DNA of 64,000 nucleotides from Helicobacter hepaticus ATCC 51449 (GCF_000007905.1 NC_004917.1:186001-250000); one strand, 5' to 3'; numbered from the stretch's first letter, positions 37,218 to 45,617 are shown. Program-made: numbers and translations. The notes: a model not told the origin generated them from the letters alone.

Positions 37218-38333
37218 TTAAAATATATCGGTTTTTGTAACATTCCTCAATATAAGTTCTTTTCCATTGAAATAACAATGGATTTTTCCTAAGAATCTTA
37301 ATTCTAAAGGTTTCTTAGCACTTCTATAAGCATTAGGAATGATACTTCTATCAAAGATAGGACATTCTTGATAGTTATTGTGAATAAGCTTTGCCATAAA
37401 AGGTTTTAAATATTCACTCTCTTTAATCATAAAAGTAGCTAAACCTTGAGTATTAGTGATAGATTCTTGTCCTAGATTGACATTTTGTAATTGGAGTTTT
37501 GCATTCTCTATGGGTATTCTTGTGTATTCATCTAAGGCTTGGATTTGAAAGTGTATCTCTCCAACTCTATGAGAGTTAATGGTATCAGGAGGGAGAAAGG
37601 ATTCTTGGGAGGAGAGAGTGTTGGGGGAGAAGAGGGGAAAAGTATCGTTAGTTTTATTTTCACAACAATGCCCACATAAATAAGTAATACATTCTTCATA
37701 TTCTTTTTGAGTCATTTTACTTTGATTAGTGGAATCTAAGATTCTATTGGCTGCTCTTTCTGTAATTTCTTTTTTTCTTTCTTGTAGGCTTCTTTCATCA
37801 GTTTCTATAAGAGACATTATATTTTGTATGGCTTGGTTGGAAGTCTTTTTGAAATCTTGCCAAAGAGATAGAGATTTGTCTTTAAGGTAGAGATAGAGGT
37901 CGGAGAGAAAATAGGCAACAAGCACTGCAGCACCGATACCAAGCACTAATGCCCAACCTCCACTAATTATTCCTGCTGTAACAAGGGCACTCATTACTGC
38001 CTCAATCCCCACGCTAATCCCAATTTGTAAGCCACCTAGAATTAATATATCTTCAGTATCTAAAGCCTCATTGCTTATATTGAGTGTCATTGTTTTAGAA
38101 GCATTCTTTACTTCAAGTCCTATTTTCACATAAAAAGGTAACCCTTTTTCAATATATTTAGCAGCTTCTGTAACGATTGTATCCATTGAACCTAGCATAT
38201 AAAATAAGCTTGATGTTATGGTGTTTTTCTCGCTAGATTCTAGGGGTGCTACTTCAATGTTTGTGGGACAGGGTGTATTGTTGCTAGTAATGCAAGATGT
38301 TGGAAGCTTTATTGTCTTTATTTCTTCGCTCAT
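37218..38333 (-). CDS. candidate T6SS cargo protein with membrane segment and shared Ig-like domain
   Basis: 371 residues. Head of about 95 residues, then a glycine-rich hydrophobic segment (GGLQIGISVGIEAVMSALVT, GGWALVLGIGAAVLVAYFL), a charged helical stretch, and a C-terminal domain of about 110 residues beginning INSHRVGEIHFQIQALD that is identical to part of the gene at 39105-40610. After the shared domain it ends within about ten residues (ILRNVTKTDIF), where the other gene continues with an extra domain. It looks like a truncated or recombined effector. The 3' end is at the island edge, about 90 bases from the fdh operon start. Confidence 0.6.
   Translation of the reverse strand: MSEEIKTIKLPTSCITSNNTPCPTNIEVAPLESSEKNTITSSLFYMLGSMDTIVTEAAKYIEKGLPFYVKIGLEVKNASKTMTLNISNEALDTEDILILGGLQIGISVGIEAVMSALVTAGIISGGWALVLGIGAAVLVAYFLSDLYLYLKDKSLSLWQDFKKTSNQAIQNIMSLIETDERSLQERKKEITERAANRILDSTNQSKMTQKEYEECITYLCGHCCENKTNDTFPLFSPNTLSSQESFLPPDTINSHRVGEIHFQIQALDEYTRIPIENAKLQLQNVNLGQESITNTQGLATFMIKESEYLKPFMAKLIHNNYQECPIFDRSIIPNAYRSAKKPLELRFLGKIHCYFNGKELILRNVTKTDIF
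37258..37588 (-). repeat. 331-bp direct repeat, copy 1
   Basis: By line-by-line comparison this stretch is identical to 39535-39865, same orientation and same reading frame. It encodes the shared Ig/transthyretin-like linker domain of two candidate effectors. Confidence 0.9.
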
Positions 38334-39118
38334 TATAACTCTCTCCTATCTATTTTAGTATTTTGTGCGTTGGGTATTTTATCTTGTAAAATCGCTCTGT
38401 GATTGAGAGATTCTATCAGTTCTTTAGAATCAATGTTTCTTGCAAATCCAAATGTTCGGTATTTTACAAGATAATTATCTTGGCATAGGCAACGCACTAT
38501 TTGTTGGACTTTCATAGGGATTGTTGATTGTGAAAATGTAAATTCACAATAATATAAATTTTCATCGTTTTTTATGGGATATAAGCCGATAGACACAAGC
38601 CCTAAAGATATACAAAATTCCGCATAAAGCAAATCATCATCAGCATAAATGGCTTTTATCTTTGGAATAGCTAACAAAGCGATATGAAAGATAAAAAATC
38701 CAGCATACATAAAGCCCAAAGCAGCGAATAACACACAAAAAAACAAAATAGAAAGGACTTGAAAGAATCTTGATAATTTGATTTTTATGCTTTGATGATA
38801 AGGTGTTAGTAGTTTTAGGCTTTGCTTTGTATCTTTGATTTTCAAAGAGAGAAAGTGTAACATCAATAAACCAAACATTACGCAAAACACAACAAAAAGG
38901 ACAAGTCCTACATAATGTGCATAAGGGTTAAAATTTCTTAAAAAAGCATTGTTTTGATGGGTGTGGCTAGCCATCAAAACAAATCCTAGCAAAATGCTTA
39001 TGGCACCAGAGATTCTCATCATAGCAAAAATCATATTGTAGAATCTTAGCCTTCCATAATCCACTTCTCCATTTTTATAGGGCAATCCTTGCAGTAGTAA
39101 GGGGTCAAAGTGTTTCAT
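38333..39118 (-). CDS. membrane protein between two candidate effectors (possible immunity protein)
   Basis: 261 residues, no family recognised. Four hydrophobic segments: ~33-52, ~68-90, ~118-140 and ~143-152, followed by a cytoplasmic-looking polar domain with DSKELIESLNHRAILQ near the end. Its start overlaps the 3' end of the upstream effector gene by 14 bases and its stop overlaps the downstream effector start by one base. Tight coupling to effectors that contain membrane or cell-wall-type domains suggests an immunity protein, but no experiment supports it. Confidence 0.6.
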   Translation of the reverse strand: MKHFDPLLLQGLPYKNGEVDYGRLRFYNMIFAMMRISGAISILLGFVLMASHTHQNNAFLRNFNPYAHYVGLVLFVVFCVMFGLLMLHFLSLKIKDTKQSLKLLTPYHQSIKIKLSRFFQVLSILFFCVLFAALGFMYAGFFIFHIALLAIPKIKAIYADDDLLYAEFCISLGLVSIGLYPIKNDENLYYCEFTFSQSTIPMKVQQIVRCLCQDNYLVKYRTFGFARNIDSKELIESLNHRAILQDKIPNAQNTKIDRREL

Positions 39119-40610
39119 CTATCCCTCCATTATCCCCATAGCTTTCTCCTCCGTGAATGTAGAAATTATTTCTTTGTGTGGTAGATTCTATAGTATTCGT
39201 GCATTCTTTATTGGTATAGATAGGGATATTATATTTGCCCCATTGAATCTGTCTGTCTCTTTTACTAACCATTCTTATACCACTACTCTTATCATTTTTA
39301 CTTTTATTGATGTCTATATAGTATATTCCATCTGGAATTGCTCCTTTATCTTTTTGTTTTTGCCACTCTTTATCTAAACAAAAATAAGAAATCTTATTTT
39401 GATTATCTTTATAACTCACAAAACTCTCATACCCATATTGTTTTATTAATTCCTCTTTCTCCCCTAAACTTAAAGCGTTTCCACTATAAGCATTAAAGTA
39501 GTCTATTGCTTTATTGCCATTGTTTATATAGAGCTCTTTTCCATTGAAATAACAATGGATTTTTCCTAAGAATCTTAATTCTAAAGGTTTCTTAGCACTT
39601 CTATAAGCATTAGGAATGATACTTCTATCAAAGATAGGACATTCTTGATAGTTATTGTGAATAAGCTTTGCCATAAAAGGTTTTAAATATTCACTCTCTT
39701 TAATCATAAAAGTAGCTAAACCTTGAGTATTAGTGATAGATTCTTGTCCTAGATTGACATTTTGTAATTGGAGTTTTGCATTCTCTATGGGTATTCTTGT
39801 GTATTCATCTAAGGCTTGGATTTGAAAGTGTATCTCTCCAACTCTATGAGAGTTAATGGTATCAGAAGAAAAGAGGAGAGGAGAGAGTAGGTAGAGTTGG
39901 GGAATATGGGATTCTTGTTGAGAGTCTTGTTTGAGGTAGTTGGGGAAAGAATGGAGTAACTTATCTATATCATTTGAAGTGGAGTTAGAATCTATATTGC
40001 TTAAAACTATCTTTAATTCCTGCTCAGTCGGATTCCTTAATGTTTCTTGTTCATATTTGTTTTGAGAACTGAATATATTTTTCTTTAAATAATCATATAA
40101 TTCATCAATTTCCAATGCGTCATAAATATTACTAAGTATTGCTGTCGAAAAATAACCTACTCCAGCCAAAAACAATACTCTTCCTGCACCTGCAATAAAT
40201 CCACTTGTCGCGCCTGCAGCATTACCTAATCCAGGTATAATCGAACCAGCTAATGTTCCGATTCCAGCCCCAATGAGTGCTTTATTTAATATCTTTGGTG
40301 CTATTTTTGTGGCAGAAAAACCAACTATTACATCAAGATTTAAAACAATAAAATTTTTAAGTTGAGAATTGTTTGGATTATTTTGCATTATAAGAGCATT
40401 TGGAGTTGAACCTAAAACAACAACAATGAGTTGAACTTTTGTATTTGAATATACATCTAATGCCCAAACAGCATTTCTTATAGCACTGATTGCACTCGTT
40501 AAAGCACTTGAGTCATTGGATACCTTATCCTGATTGTTGATTTGCATATAATAAGTTAAATTATCTTGTTGGGTTACGACTATCTCATCGCTTTCATAAA
40601 TCGTTTTCAT
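39105..40610 (-). CDS. candidate T6SS effector: glycine-rich membrane segment, Ig-like domain, L,D-transpeptidase-like (DUF2778/Tlde1-type) end
   Basis: 501 residues. Residues ~1-95 form a soluble head, ~100-165 glycine-rich hydrophobic helices (ALIGAGIGTLAGSIIPGLG), ~255-365 the domain shared with the gene at 37218. The last ~130 residues include IPDGIYYIDI and FYIHGGESYGDNGGID, close to the HGG...GSAGCID signature of Tlde1/DUF2778 L,D-transpeptidase effectors. The expected Cys is Gly here, and the protein stops five residues later. It overlaps both neighbours (ATGA upstream, 14 bases downstream). A VgrG tail fragment lies two genes upstream. Confidence 0.6.
   Translation of the reverse strand: MKTIYESDEIVVTQQDNLTYYMQINNQDKVSNDSSALTSAISAIRNAVWALDVYSNTKVQLIVVVLGSTPNALIMQNNPNNSQLKNFIVLNLDVIVGFSATKIAPKILNKALIGAGIGTLAGSIIPGLGNAAGATSGFIAGAGRVLFLAGVGYFSTAILSNIYDALEIDELYDYLKKNIFSSQNKYEQETLRNPTEQELKIVLSNIDSNSTSNDIDKLLHSFPNYLKQDSQQESHIPQLYLLSPLLFSSDTINSHRVGEIHFQIQALDEYTRIPIENAKLQLQNVNLGQESITNTQGLATFMIKESEYLKPFMAKLIHNNYQECPIFDRSIIPNAYRSAKKPLELRFLGKIHCYFNGKELYINNGNKAIDYFNAYSGNALSLGEKEELIKQYGYESFVSYKDNQNKISYFCLDKEWQKQKDKGAIPDGIYYIDINKSKNDKSSGIRMVSKRDRQIQWGKYNIPIYTNKECTNTIESTTQRNNFYIHGGESYGDNGGIDETL
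39535..39865 (-). repeat. 331-bp direct repeat, copy 2
   Basis: Identical to 37258-37588 by direct reading; the offset is 2277 bases, a multiple of three. Confidence 0.9.
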
Positions 40611-41245
40611 TGTTTCTTATGCCTTTTGATGTGTTCATAGAGCTCGAGTGTTTTCTCATCTTTTTTAATGGTAATATTTATCAACATATTTTTATGCCAA
40701 ATATGCAGATAGTAAGTATCACTTAGATTGACATAGAGCATAGAACTTTGTATCTCATCTAATGAACTTGCAATCAGAATCTCATTCCATTTATAAGAGA
40801 GTTTGCCATATATACGATGATACAAAGTGAGATAAGTTTCACTTATTTGTGCTTTATAATACCAATCTTGCAAACAAAGCTCTAATAAATAGAGAAAAAC
40901 ACCAATCCCAAGAAAAATATCTACAAAATAAAAACATACTCCAAAAATTAAAGAGGCTATAAGGACAAGTAAAAGCAATGTATTGTGCTGTATATCGCAT
41001 TCATAGAGGCTCACTTCATTTGTCTGTGATGTATTATAGAAAATGCGAATAAAATTAAAAAGACTAGCCAAAACAATCAATATCCCTAAAAACTTTAATA
41101 AATAGGGTGAAAATTCCCAATGATAAACAAGAGTTGCAATAAGTATAAAAACACAAAAGAGAGCAAAGATAATCTTCAAAATAGCCAACAAGAATCGAGT
41201 TGCATTGTTTGGATTATAAGCATTAGTAGGATTAGAATCTCTCAC
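40607..41245 (-). CDS. membrane protein of the vgrG-tail operon (possible adaptor or immunity protein)
   Basis: 212 residues, family not recognised. Hydrophobic segments at ~18-40, ~46-64 and two around 85-115, followed by a soluble C-terminal domain (YKAQISETYLTLYHRIYGKLSY, then LYVNLSDTYYLHIWHK) and a Lys-rich tail. It overlaps the vgrG-tail gene and the next effector by four bases each (ATGA), so all are translationally coupled. It could protect against the downstream effector. Not an obvious paralog of the membrane protein at 38333. Confidence 0.6.
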   Translation of the reverse strand: MRDSNPTNAYNPNNATRFLLAILKIIFALFCVFILIATLVYHWEFSPYLLKFLGILIVLASLFNFIRIFYNTSQTNEVSLYECDIQHNTLLLLVLIASLIFGVCFYFVDIFLGIGVFLYLLELCLQDWYYKAQISETYLTLYHRIYGKLSYKWNEILIASSLDEIQSSMLYVNLSDTYYLHIWHKNMLINITIKKDEKTLELYEHIKRHKKQ

Positions 41246-42129
41246 TCCGCCTTTACCTCCCCACCTTTAACAACTAATCCTTTAGAATCTATCACTACTT
41301 CTACTCCACCTGCTTTAATAATAACACAATCTCCCTTAGCAGTAATTGAAGTATCTCCTACTTGGTGAAGGATTTGGTTGCCAGCTGTAGCAGTAAAATT
41401 ACTCTTAGATTCCATATCAGTATTATCTGCTATAAAAGAAAGTTCTTTTTGTGTTTCAAATGAAGTAGATTCTTTGCCAAAGAATAAGATATTATCTTTA
41501 GCATTAAAATTCATTTGGGATTGAGTAGAAAGATTATATTCTTTTATACTCTGTATGTCTAATGTCCCTTGTATGATTTCCCTCTTATTCCCCCCTACAT
41601 TCCTACTCTCATCTTGTTCTATACTTGTATTGAGATTCCCCCCTATCTCCACCTCCTTATCCTCTCCTACATATTCACTACTCTTCTTTGCAATCCTTAC
41701 TTTGTTATCTACTCCTACATTTAAAGTATGACTTAATCCTACAATGGTATCTTTAGATAAAGCTACATTGGTATTATATTCTCCTCCAATACTTACAATC
41801 TTTGCTAAATCTATGGTTTGAGTATGAATCTTTTTAATCCTTTCATTATAAGTTCCCTCTACTTGAGATTCTTTATTGTTATGTATGGTTTGGAGAAAGT
41901 TATGCTTAATGAGTTCTTCATAATCTCTTTGTGCTTGAAGATAGATGTGTTCTTGTTCTTTGAGATTGGAGAGCGTGATTTCATTGAATCCAGATTCTAT
42001 GAGATTGTGATGAGAGTTTGTATTCTCTGCTTGCAATGCACTGCTATTATTAAGAGTTCTTGCACTTAAACTTGTTTGATGAGCATTTAAAGGGAGGGGA
42101 GGATTGAAATTAATCTGAATCCAACTCAA
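41242..42129 (-). CDS. VgrG C-terminal (beta-helix tail) fragment
   Basis: 295 residues matching only the C-terminal third of the full VgrG at 45618-48416. It starts with eight or nine unrelated residues (MSWIQINFN) and joins the VgrG sequence at PPLPLNAHQTSL. It contains the needle repeats (VGLSHTLNVGVDNKVRIAKK, EVEIGGNLNTSI) and ends with the same GGVEVVIDSKGLVVKGGEV tail. The middle of the tail (IIQGTLDIQSIKEYNL...) differs from the full copy. The ATG overlaps the methylase stop (ATGA). It lacks the gp27/gp5 head and cannot form a VgrG trimer base on its own; possibly a tail-exchange reservoir. Confidence 0.85.
   Translation of the reverse strand: MSWIQINFNPPLPLNAHQTSLSARTLNNSSALQAENTNSHHNLIESGFNEITLSNLKEQEHIYLQAQRDYEELIKHNFLQTIHNNKESQVEGTYNERIKKIHTQTIDLAKIVSIGGEYNTNVALSKDTIVGLSHTLNVGVDNKVRIAKKSSEYVGEDKEVEIGGNLNTSIEQDESRNVGGNKREIIQGTLDIQSIKEYNLSTQSQMNFNAKDNILFFGKESTSFETQKELSFIADNTDMESKSNFTATAGNQILHQVGDTSITAKGDCVIIKAGGVEVVIDSKGLVVKGGEVKAE
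41582..42102 (-). repeat. 521-bp vgrG direct repeat, copy 1
   Basis: Near-identical to 45958-46478 (I see two adjacent base differences, changing one Glu codon to Lys). Same strand and same frame; the offset of 4376 also aligns the two stop codons. Confidence 0.88.
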
Positions 42130-42986
42130 CTCATTACCTTATTTTGTATCAAGGCTTCTTTAATGGTATGGCGATTTACTTCACTTGCACCTAAATGATA
42201 AAAATGTTCAATTAATTTTAATTTAAAATTATTCCAATATTCGTTCATATATTGATTTTGTCGATAAACATTGCTATGCCAAGTTGAGAGAAGAAATTGA
42301 GCTTTCGTATTTTTAAGGATTTTGTAAAGTTCTCTTTCATTGCTTTCGCTCCACGCATTGAAATAATCGCTATGCCTATCGATATAAGGCGGGTCGCAAT
42401 AGATAAAGTCATTTTTCTTTGCTTCTTGCAAAACCAAAGAAAAATCGCAGATTCTAAATTCATAGTCGCTGTGCTGTATCAGTCTAGCTACCGCATCGAT
42501 TTGATTAGTGATTTTGGTGATATAGGCGGCGGAAAATCGAGCGTCTTTTTTGCAATAAGGCACATTGAATCTGCCTTTGGAATTAAACCGCATTAAACCA
42601 TTAAAACAACTCCGATTAAGAAACAAAAAGTCAAAAGGACTATGGGTTTGGTTAAATCTCTCCCTCACTTTCAAGTAATGTTCTTGCCCCACTTTTTGTA
42701 AAATATCTCCTTCGTATTGCAAATACTTTCGTGCGGAATCTTTTGTAATGACACCTTGCTGAATCGCTTGATAAAAAGCAATAATATGGGGGTTATTGTC
42801 GCTGAAAATCGCTCTTTTAGGAGCAAGGTTAAACCCAACAACACCACTGCCCATAAAAGGTTCAAAATATATGCCCTTTTTATTCCAAGTTTGAAAAATA
42901 TCTCTTATGTGAGGAATAATTTTAGATTTTATCCCTTGAATCTTAAGCGGTGGGATAAGGGTTTTGAGTGAGACTATCGCATTCAT
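42126..42986 (-). CDS. DNA adenine methyltransferase, partner of the EcoRV-like endonuclease
   Basis: 286 residues, Dam/EcoRV-type (class alpha, D12 family) N6-adenine methylase. AdoMet motif YFEPFMGSGVVGFNL near residue 45 and catalytic DPPY motif IYCDPPYIDRHSDYFNAW near residue 195. LFLNRSCFNGLMRFNSKGRFNVPY is the typical D12 central block. Its start overlaps the endonuclease stop by ATGA, and its own stop overlaps the VgrG-tail start by ATGA. With the partner's recognition loop matching EcoRV, the target is predicted to be GATATC. Confidence 0.9.
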   Translation of the reverse strand: MNAIVSLKTLIPPLKIQGIKSKIIPHIRDIFQTWNKKGIYFEPFMGSGVVGFNLAPKRAIFSDNNPHIIAFYQAIQQGVITKDSARKYLQYEGDILQKVGQEHYLKVRERFNQTHSPFDFLFLNRSCFNGLMRFNSKGRFNVPYCKKDARFSAAYITKITNQIDAVARLIQHSDYEFRICDFSLVLQEAKKNDFIYCDPPYIDRHSDYFNAWSESNERELYKILKNTKAQFLLSTWHSNVYRQNQYMNEYWNNFKLKLIEHFYHLGASEVNRHTIKEALIQNKVMS

Positions 42987-43768
42987 TGACTTTTACCTCT
43001 ATAAGTTAGGTATTCGCTAAGTTTTGTGATGTTTTTGGTTTTGCCTTGAGAATCGGTAATAGTGATTTTCCCATAGTTTATCCAATAATCATCAAATAGA
43101 GACTCTCCTAAATCCGCAAACACTCCTTTTTCATTCAAAATATCATCTATATTCTTAATGCTTCCTATATTGGCAGTGTTGCCACTTCCGCTACAATCAC
43201 TCGCGATTTTATATTTTTCTACAAAAAACAAGGTCAAATTTTGAATCACAGATTGAATCTTGCCCAAATCATCAAGCTTGTATCGTTTTAATTCATCAAT
43301 TTTCACCCTATCATAAATCACCCCCAAACAAAAATGTCCTAAATAGTCTTTGTAGGGGAATTGTATGTTTTTGTTTGATTCTCTATTTTTAAAATATTCG
43401 CCGTGAGAGCCTAAAGTAAAGCCATTACAGAGTTTTGGGTTATTTTCATTGCGATAAGTTGTTTTTAAATCAATCGCATATTTAATAGTAGAATCTTTTT
43501 GGGATACAAACGATAAATCAGGATAATAATTTTGATGATAAGGTAAAACAACATTAAAATGATGTGTTTTAGCAAATTCTAGGATATAAGGGAAAATATG
43601 GATTTCTAAAATTTTAGAAATTACTTTAGTGTCGTTAGAAAGCGAAAATATGTGTGTATCGCTATCAATAAAACCTTTGATTTTCCATTGATGATTAGGT
43701 TGGCAAATCTTGGATTCTAAATTTGATAAAAAATCTCTAAAGCTTTCTATAAAGGCTTTTTTATTCAC
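42983..43768 (-). CDS. type II restriction endonuclease, EcoRV-like
   Basis: 261 residues. The catalytic set of EcoRV is preserved at a constant +10 offset: E55, D84 (YYPDLSFV) and D100/K102 (YAIDLKTTY). The base-contacting recognition loop CSGSGNTANIGSI matches the EcoRV GSGNTTNIGSI loop with a single change. NGFTLGSHGEYFKNR corresponds to the EcoRV Q-loop region. These strongly suggest a GATATC-cutting enzyme. It is upstream of the methylase in the same operon, inside the T6SS island. The EcoRV comparison is from memory of that protein. Confidence 0.9.
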   Translation of the reverse strand: MNKKAFIESFRDFLSNLESKICQPNHQWKIKGFIDSDTHIFSLSNDTKVISKILEIHIFPYILEFAKTHHFNVVLPYHQNYYPDLSFVSQKDSTIKYAIDLKTTYRNENNPKLCNGFTLGSHGEYFKNRESNKNIQFPYKDYLGHFCLGVIYDRVKIDELKRYKLDDLGKIQSVIQNLTLFFVEKYKIASDCSGSGNTANIGSIKNIDDILNEKGVFADLGESLFDDYWINYGKITITDSQGKTKNITKLSEYLTYRGKSQ

Positions 43769-43863
43769 CCTTGTCTCCTCGCATACTAAAATTCTTGACG
43801 ACGAATCTTATTTTCTTTCTCCATAACAACTCCTTAAAGATTTGTTTAATAATGCTTGGGTTG

Positions 43864-44250
43864 TCAATCATTAGAGGTATCATCAGTAGATTCTAATTCT
43901 CCTTTTTCTACGAGCATATTGAGTACATCGCAAAGATCTTTCATTATTTTTTCCAATGTTTTTAGATGATTTGGATTATCCTTAATTTTTACTCTACTTC
44001 TCCAAGTATCAGCTTCCCATATCCAAAAACAAGATAAATCATTGATTGTAAATTCCCAAATACTGACATCAGGTCCTAAAAGATAATCTTTATTTAACAC
44101 CACATTATAATGTTTGTATTGTGCAAGTGATTGAATGTAATGCGGACAAGCATCTTCTTTGCAATCAAAGTTATCTAAATAAAATTCAAAGCGATTCTCT
44201 GATTCCCGATAACCTCCCCAATAAGCAATTTTCTTATTCTCTACTTGCAT
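43864..44250 (-). CDS. small acidic protein, candidate immunity protein
   Basis: 128 residues, soluble, acidic, aromatic-rich, with two Cys in DCKEDACPHY and an acidic C-terminus (ELESTDDTSND). No family recognised. It lies immediately after the candidate effector at 44306 on the same strand (gap 55 bases). The small acidic protein after a VgrG-linked cargo gene is the usual place for an immunity protein; that is the only basis for the call. Confidence 0.55.
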   Translation of the reverse strand: MQVENKKIAYWGGYRESENRFEFYLDNFDCKEDACPHYIQSLAQYKHYNVVLNKDYLLGPDVSIWEFTINDLSCFWIWEADTWRSRVKIKDNPNHLKTLEKIMKDLCDVLNMLVEKGELESTDDTSND

Positions 44251-44305
44251 GAAACTCCTTTTTTATATTTGAACAATTTGATGAAACATTACACGATTTG
44301 TCGTA

Positions 44306-45583
44306 TCATTTTGGAACGACACCTAAGCTTTTATTCACACTAGGTCTTGACCTACTTGAAGCTTCAATGGTGTAATTATAAATATCCTCCATATTTGTTA
44401 ATCCTTTTTCTTTTCTCACATACTCTATCCATTCCTCCCAAGTTTGAATAGGATCTGTCTTATCTAACTCTTCTGCTTTCTTTCTATCTTTCATCGCATC
44501 TCTTGCATCTTTTCTAGCTTGATTACGAAAATTAAAATGAAACTTTGCTCTTTCTTCAAGCGTTAGGATTCTACTACCAAGCTCCTTTACTTTTGGTAGT
44601 TGGGTATTAACATACCATTCTCTTGCTTCTTTGTTGCTTAAAGACTCTCTAGCAATTCCTTGAGATTCTCTATTTTCTCTCCGCACATATCTATTACCTT
44701 GCAATTCTGAAGCGAATCTTACACCTTTAATTACTAAATTTTTTCCCATAACTCCAGCAATACTCAAAAAATATCCACTTACATCAATAAGCCCCTCTTC
44801 TTTGTATTCAATAGGCGCATAGATATACAATGTATTACCTACCTTATGATTAGGATTCTCTATAAAAGCATAAATCCTTATTGTTTGATTGAGCCATTCT
44901 TGCTTTAAGTTTAATACTATTTCCTCGCCCTTAAGCTCATAATCATCGTTATTTTTGAGTATTTGAAATGCTGCATTATCTTTTACGGGTTGAGATTCAT
45001 CTAGGCTTCCTATGATAATTCCCCACCTCGTCTCTTTCTTTTGCTCTTGATAAATGCGTTTTTGTTCATTGCTTTGTTTTTCTTTGTTTGGGATATTATC
45101 TTGGTTATAGTAGGCTTTGAGGTGGATTTGTAGATTATTTATTGCCTGTAATGCTTCTTGTTCTATAAATGTATGATTGTCTATATCATAGATTCTCTTT
45201 GGCAGATATATTGTATTTGCATCATTATCCTCACAAGTATATTGTATTTGTTCTCTTATTTCTGCATATACATTGCTCACTAAAAGTTTATCTTGATAAT
45301 GATATTCTAGGGTATGATATTTTCCTCTGTGTGCTTCTCTAACGCAAGAGGAATTAGTTTTAGGAGCAGGTTTATAATGAGGATGTTGTATCTCCACTCT
45401 AAAAGCGTGGCAACTTTTAAGATTTTCTATGTCATCTAGAATAACTTCTCCATTGAGGCTTTCTTCATTGTAGAGAATTTTGTTGGTTTTTCTTTCAATA
45501 ACTTTTATCGTAGCATTCTGAATAGGATTATAATTAACATCTCTTATTTGTATTTTAATAGGTTCAGAATTTAGCTTTGACAT
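44306..45583 (-). CDS. candidate VgrG-linked effector with N-terminal Ig/transthyretin-like domain
   Basis: 425 residues. Residues 1-115 look like a carboxypeptidase-regulatory (transthyretin-like) domain (IQIRDVNYNPIQNATIKVIE), often used to bind the VgrG tip. The middle (~180-280) is beta-rich. The C-terminal ~115 residues (LTLEERAKFHFNFRNQARKD, then SRSRPSVNKSLGV) are basic and helical and vaguely recall polymorphic toxin type 15 ends, but the HxxD motif of that family is not seen. It lies 35 bases after vgrG and before a small acidic protein. Effector role is inferred from context. Confidence 0.6.
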   Translation of the reverse strand: MSKLNSEPIKIQIRDVNYNPIQNATIKVIERKTNKILYNEESLNGEVILDDIENLKSCHAFRVEIQHPHYKPAPKTNSSCVREAHRGKYHTLEYHYQDKLLVSNVYAEIREQIQYTCEDNDANTIYLPKRIYDIDNHTFIEQEALQAINNLQIHLKAYYNQDNIPNKEKQSNEQKRIYQEQKKETRWGIIIGSLDESQPVKDNAAFQILKNNDDYELKGEEIVLNLKQEWLNQTIRIYAFIENPNHKVGNTLYIYAPIEYKEEGLIDVSGYFLSIAGVMGKNLVIKGVRFASELQGNRYVRRENRESQGIARESLSNKEAREWYVNTQLPKVKELGSRILTLEERAKFHFNFRNQARKDARDAMKDRKKAEELDKTDPIQTWEEWIEYVRKEKGLTNMEDIYNYTIEASSRSRPSVNKSLGVVPK

Positions 45584-45617
45584 TACAATATCCTATCTAT
45601 TCCTTTTTCTTTACCCC

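Noticed and set aside
41818-42069. Plus-strand 83-codon ORF, with an identical copy at 46194-46445
   Set aside because: Both are antisense shadows of the duplicated vgrG tail; the match comes from the DNA repeat, not from a conserved small gene.
41242-42129. A second complete vgrG
   Set aside because: It lacks the gp27/gp5 head entirely and begins with a few unrelated residues; only the tail is present.
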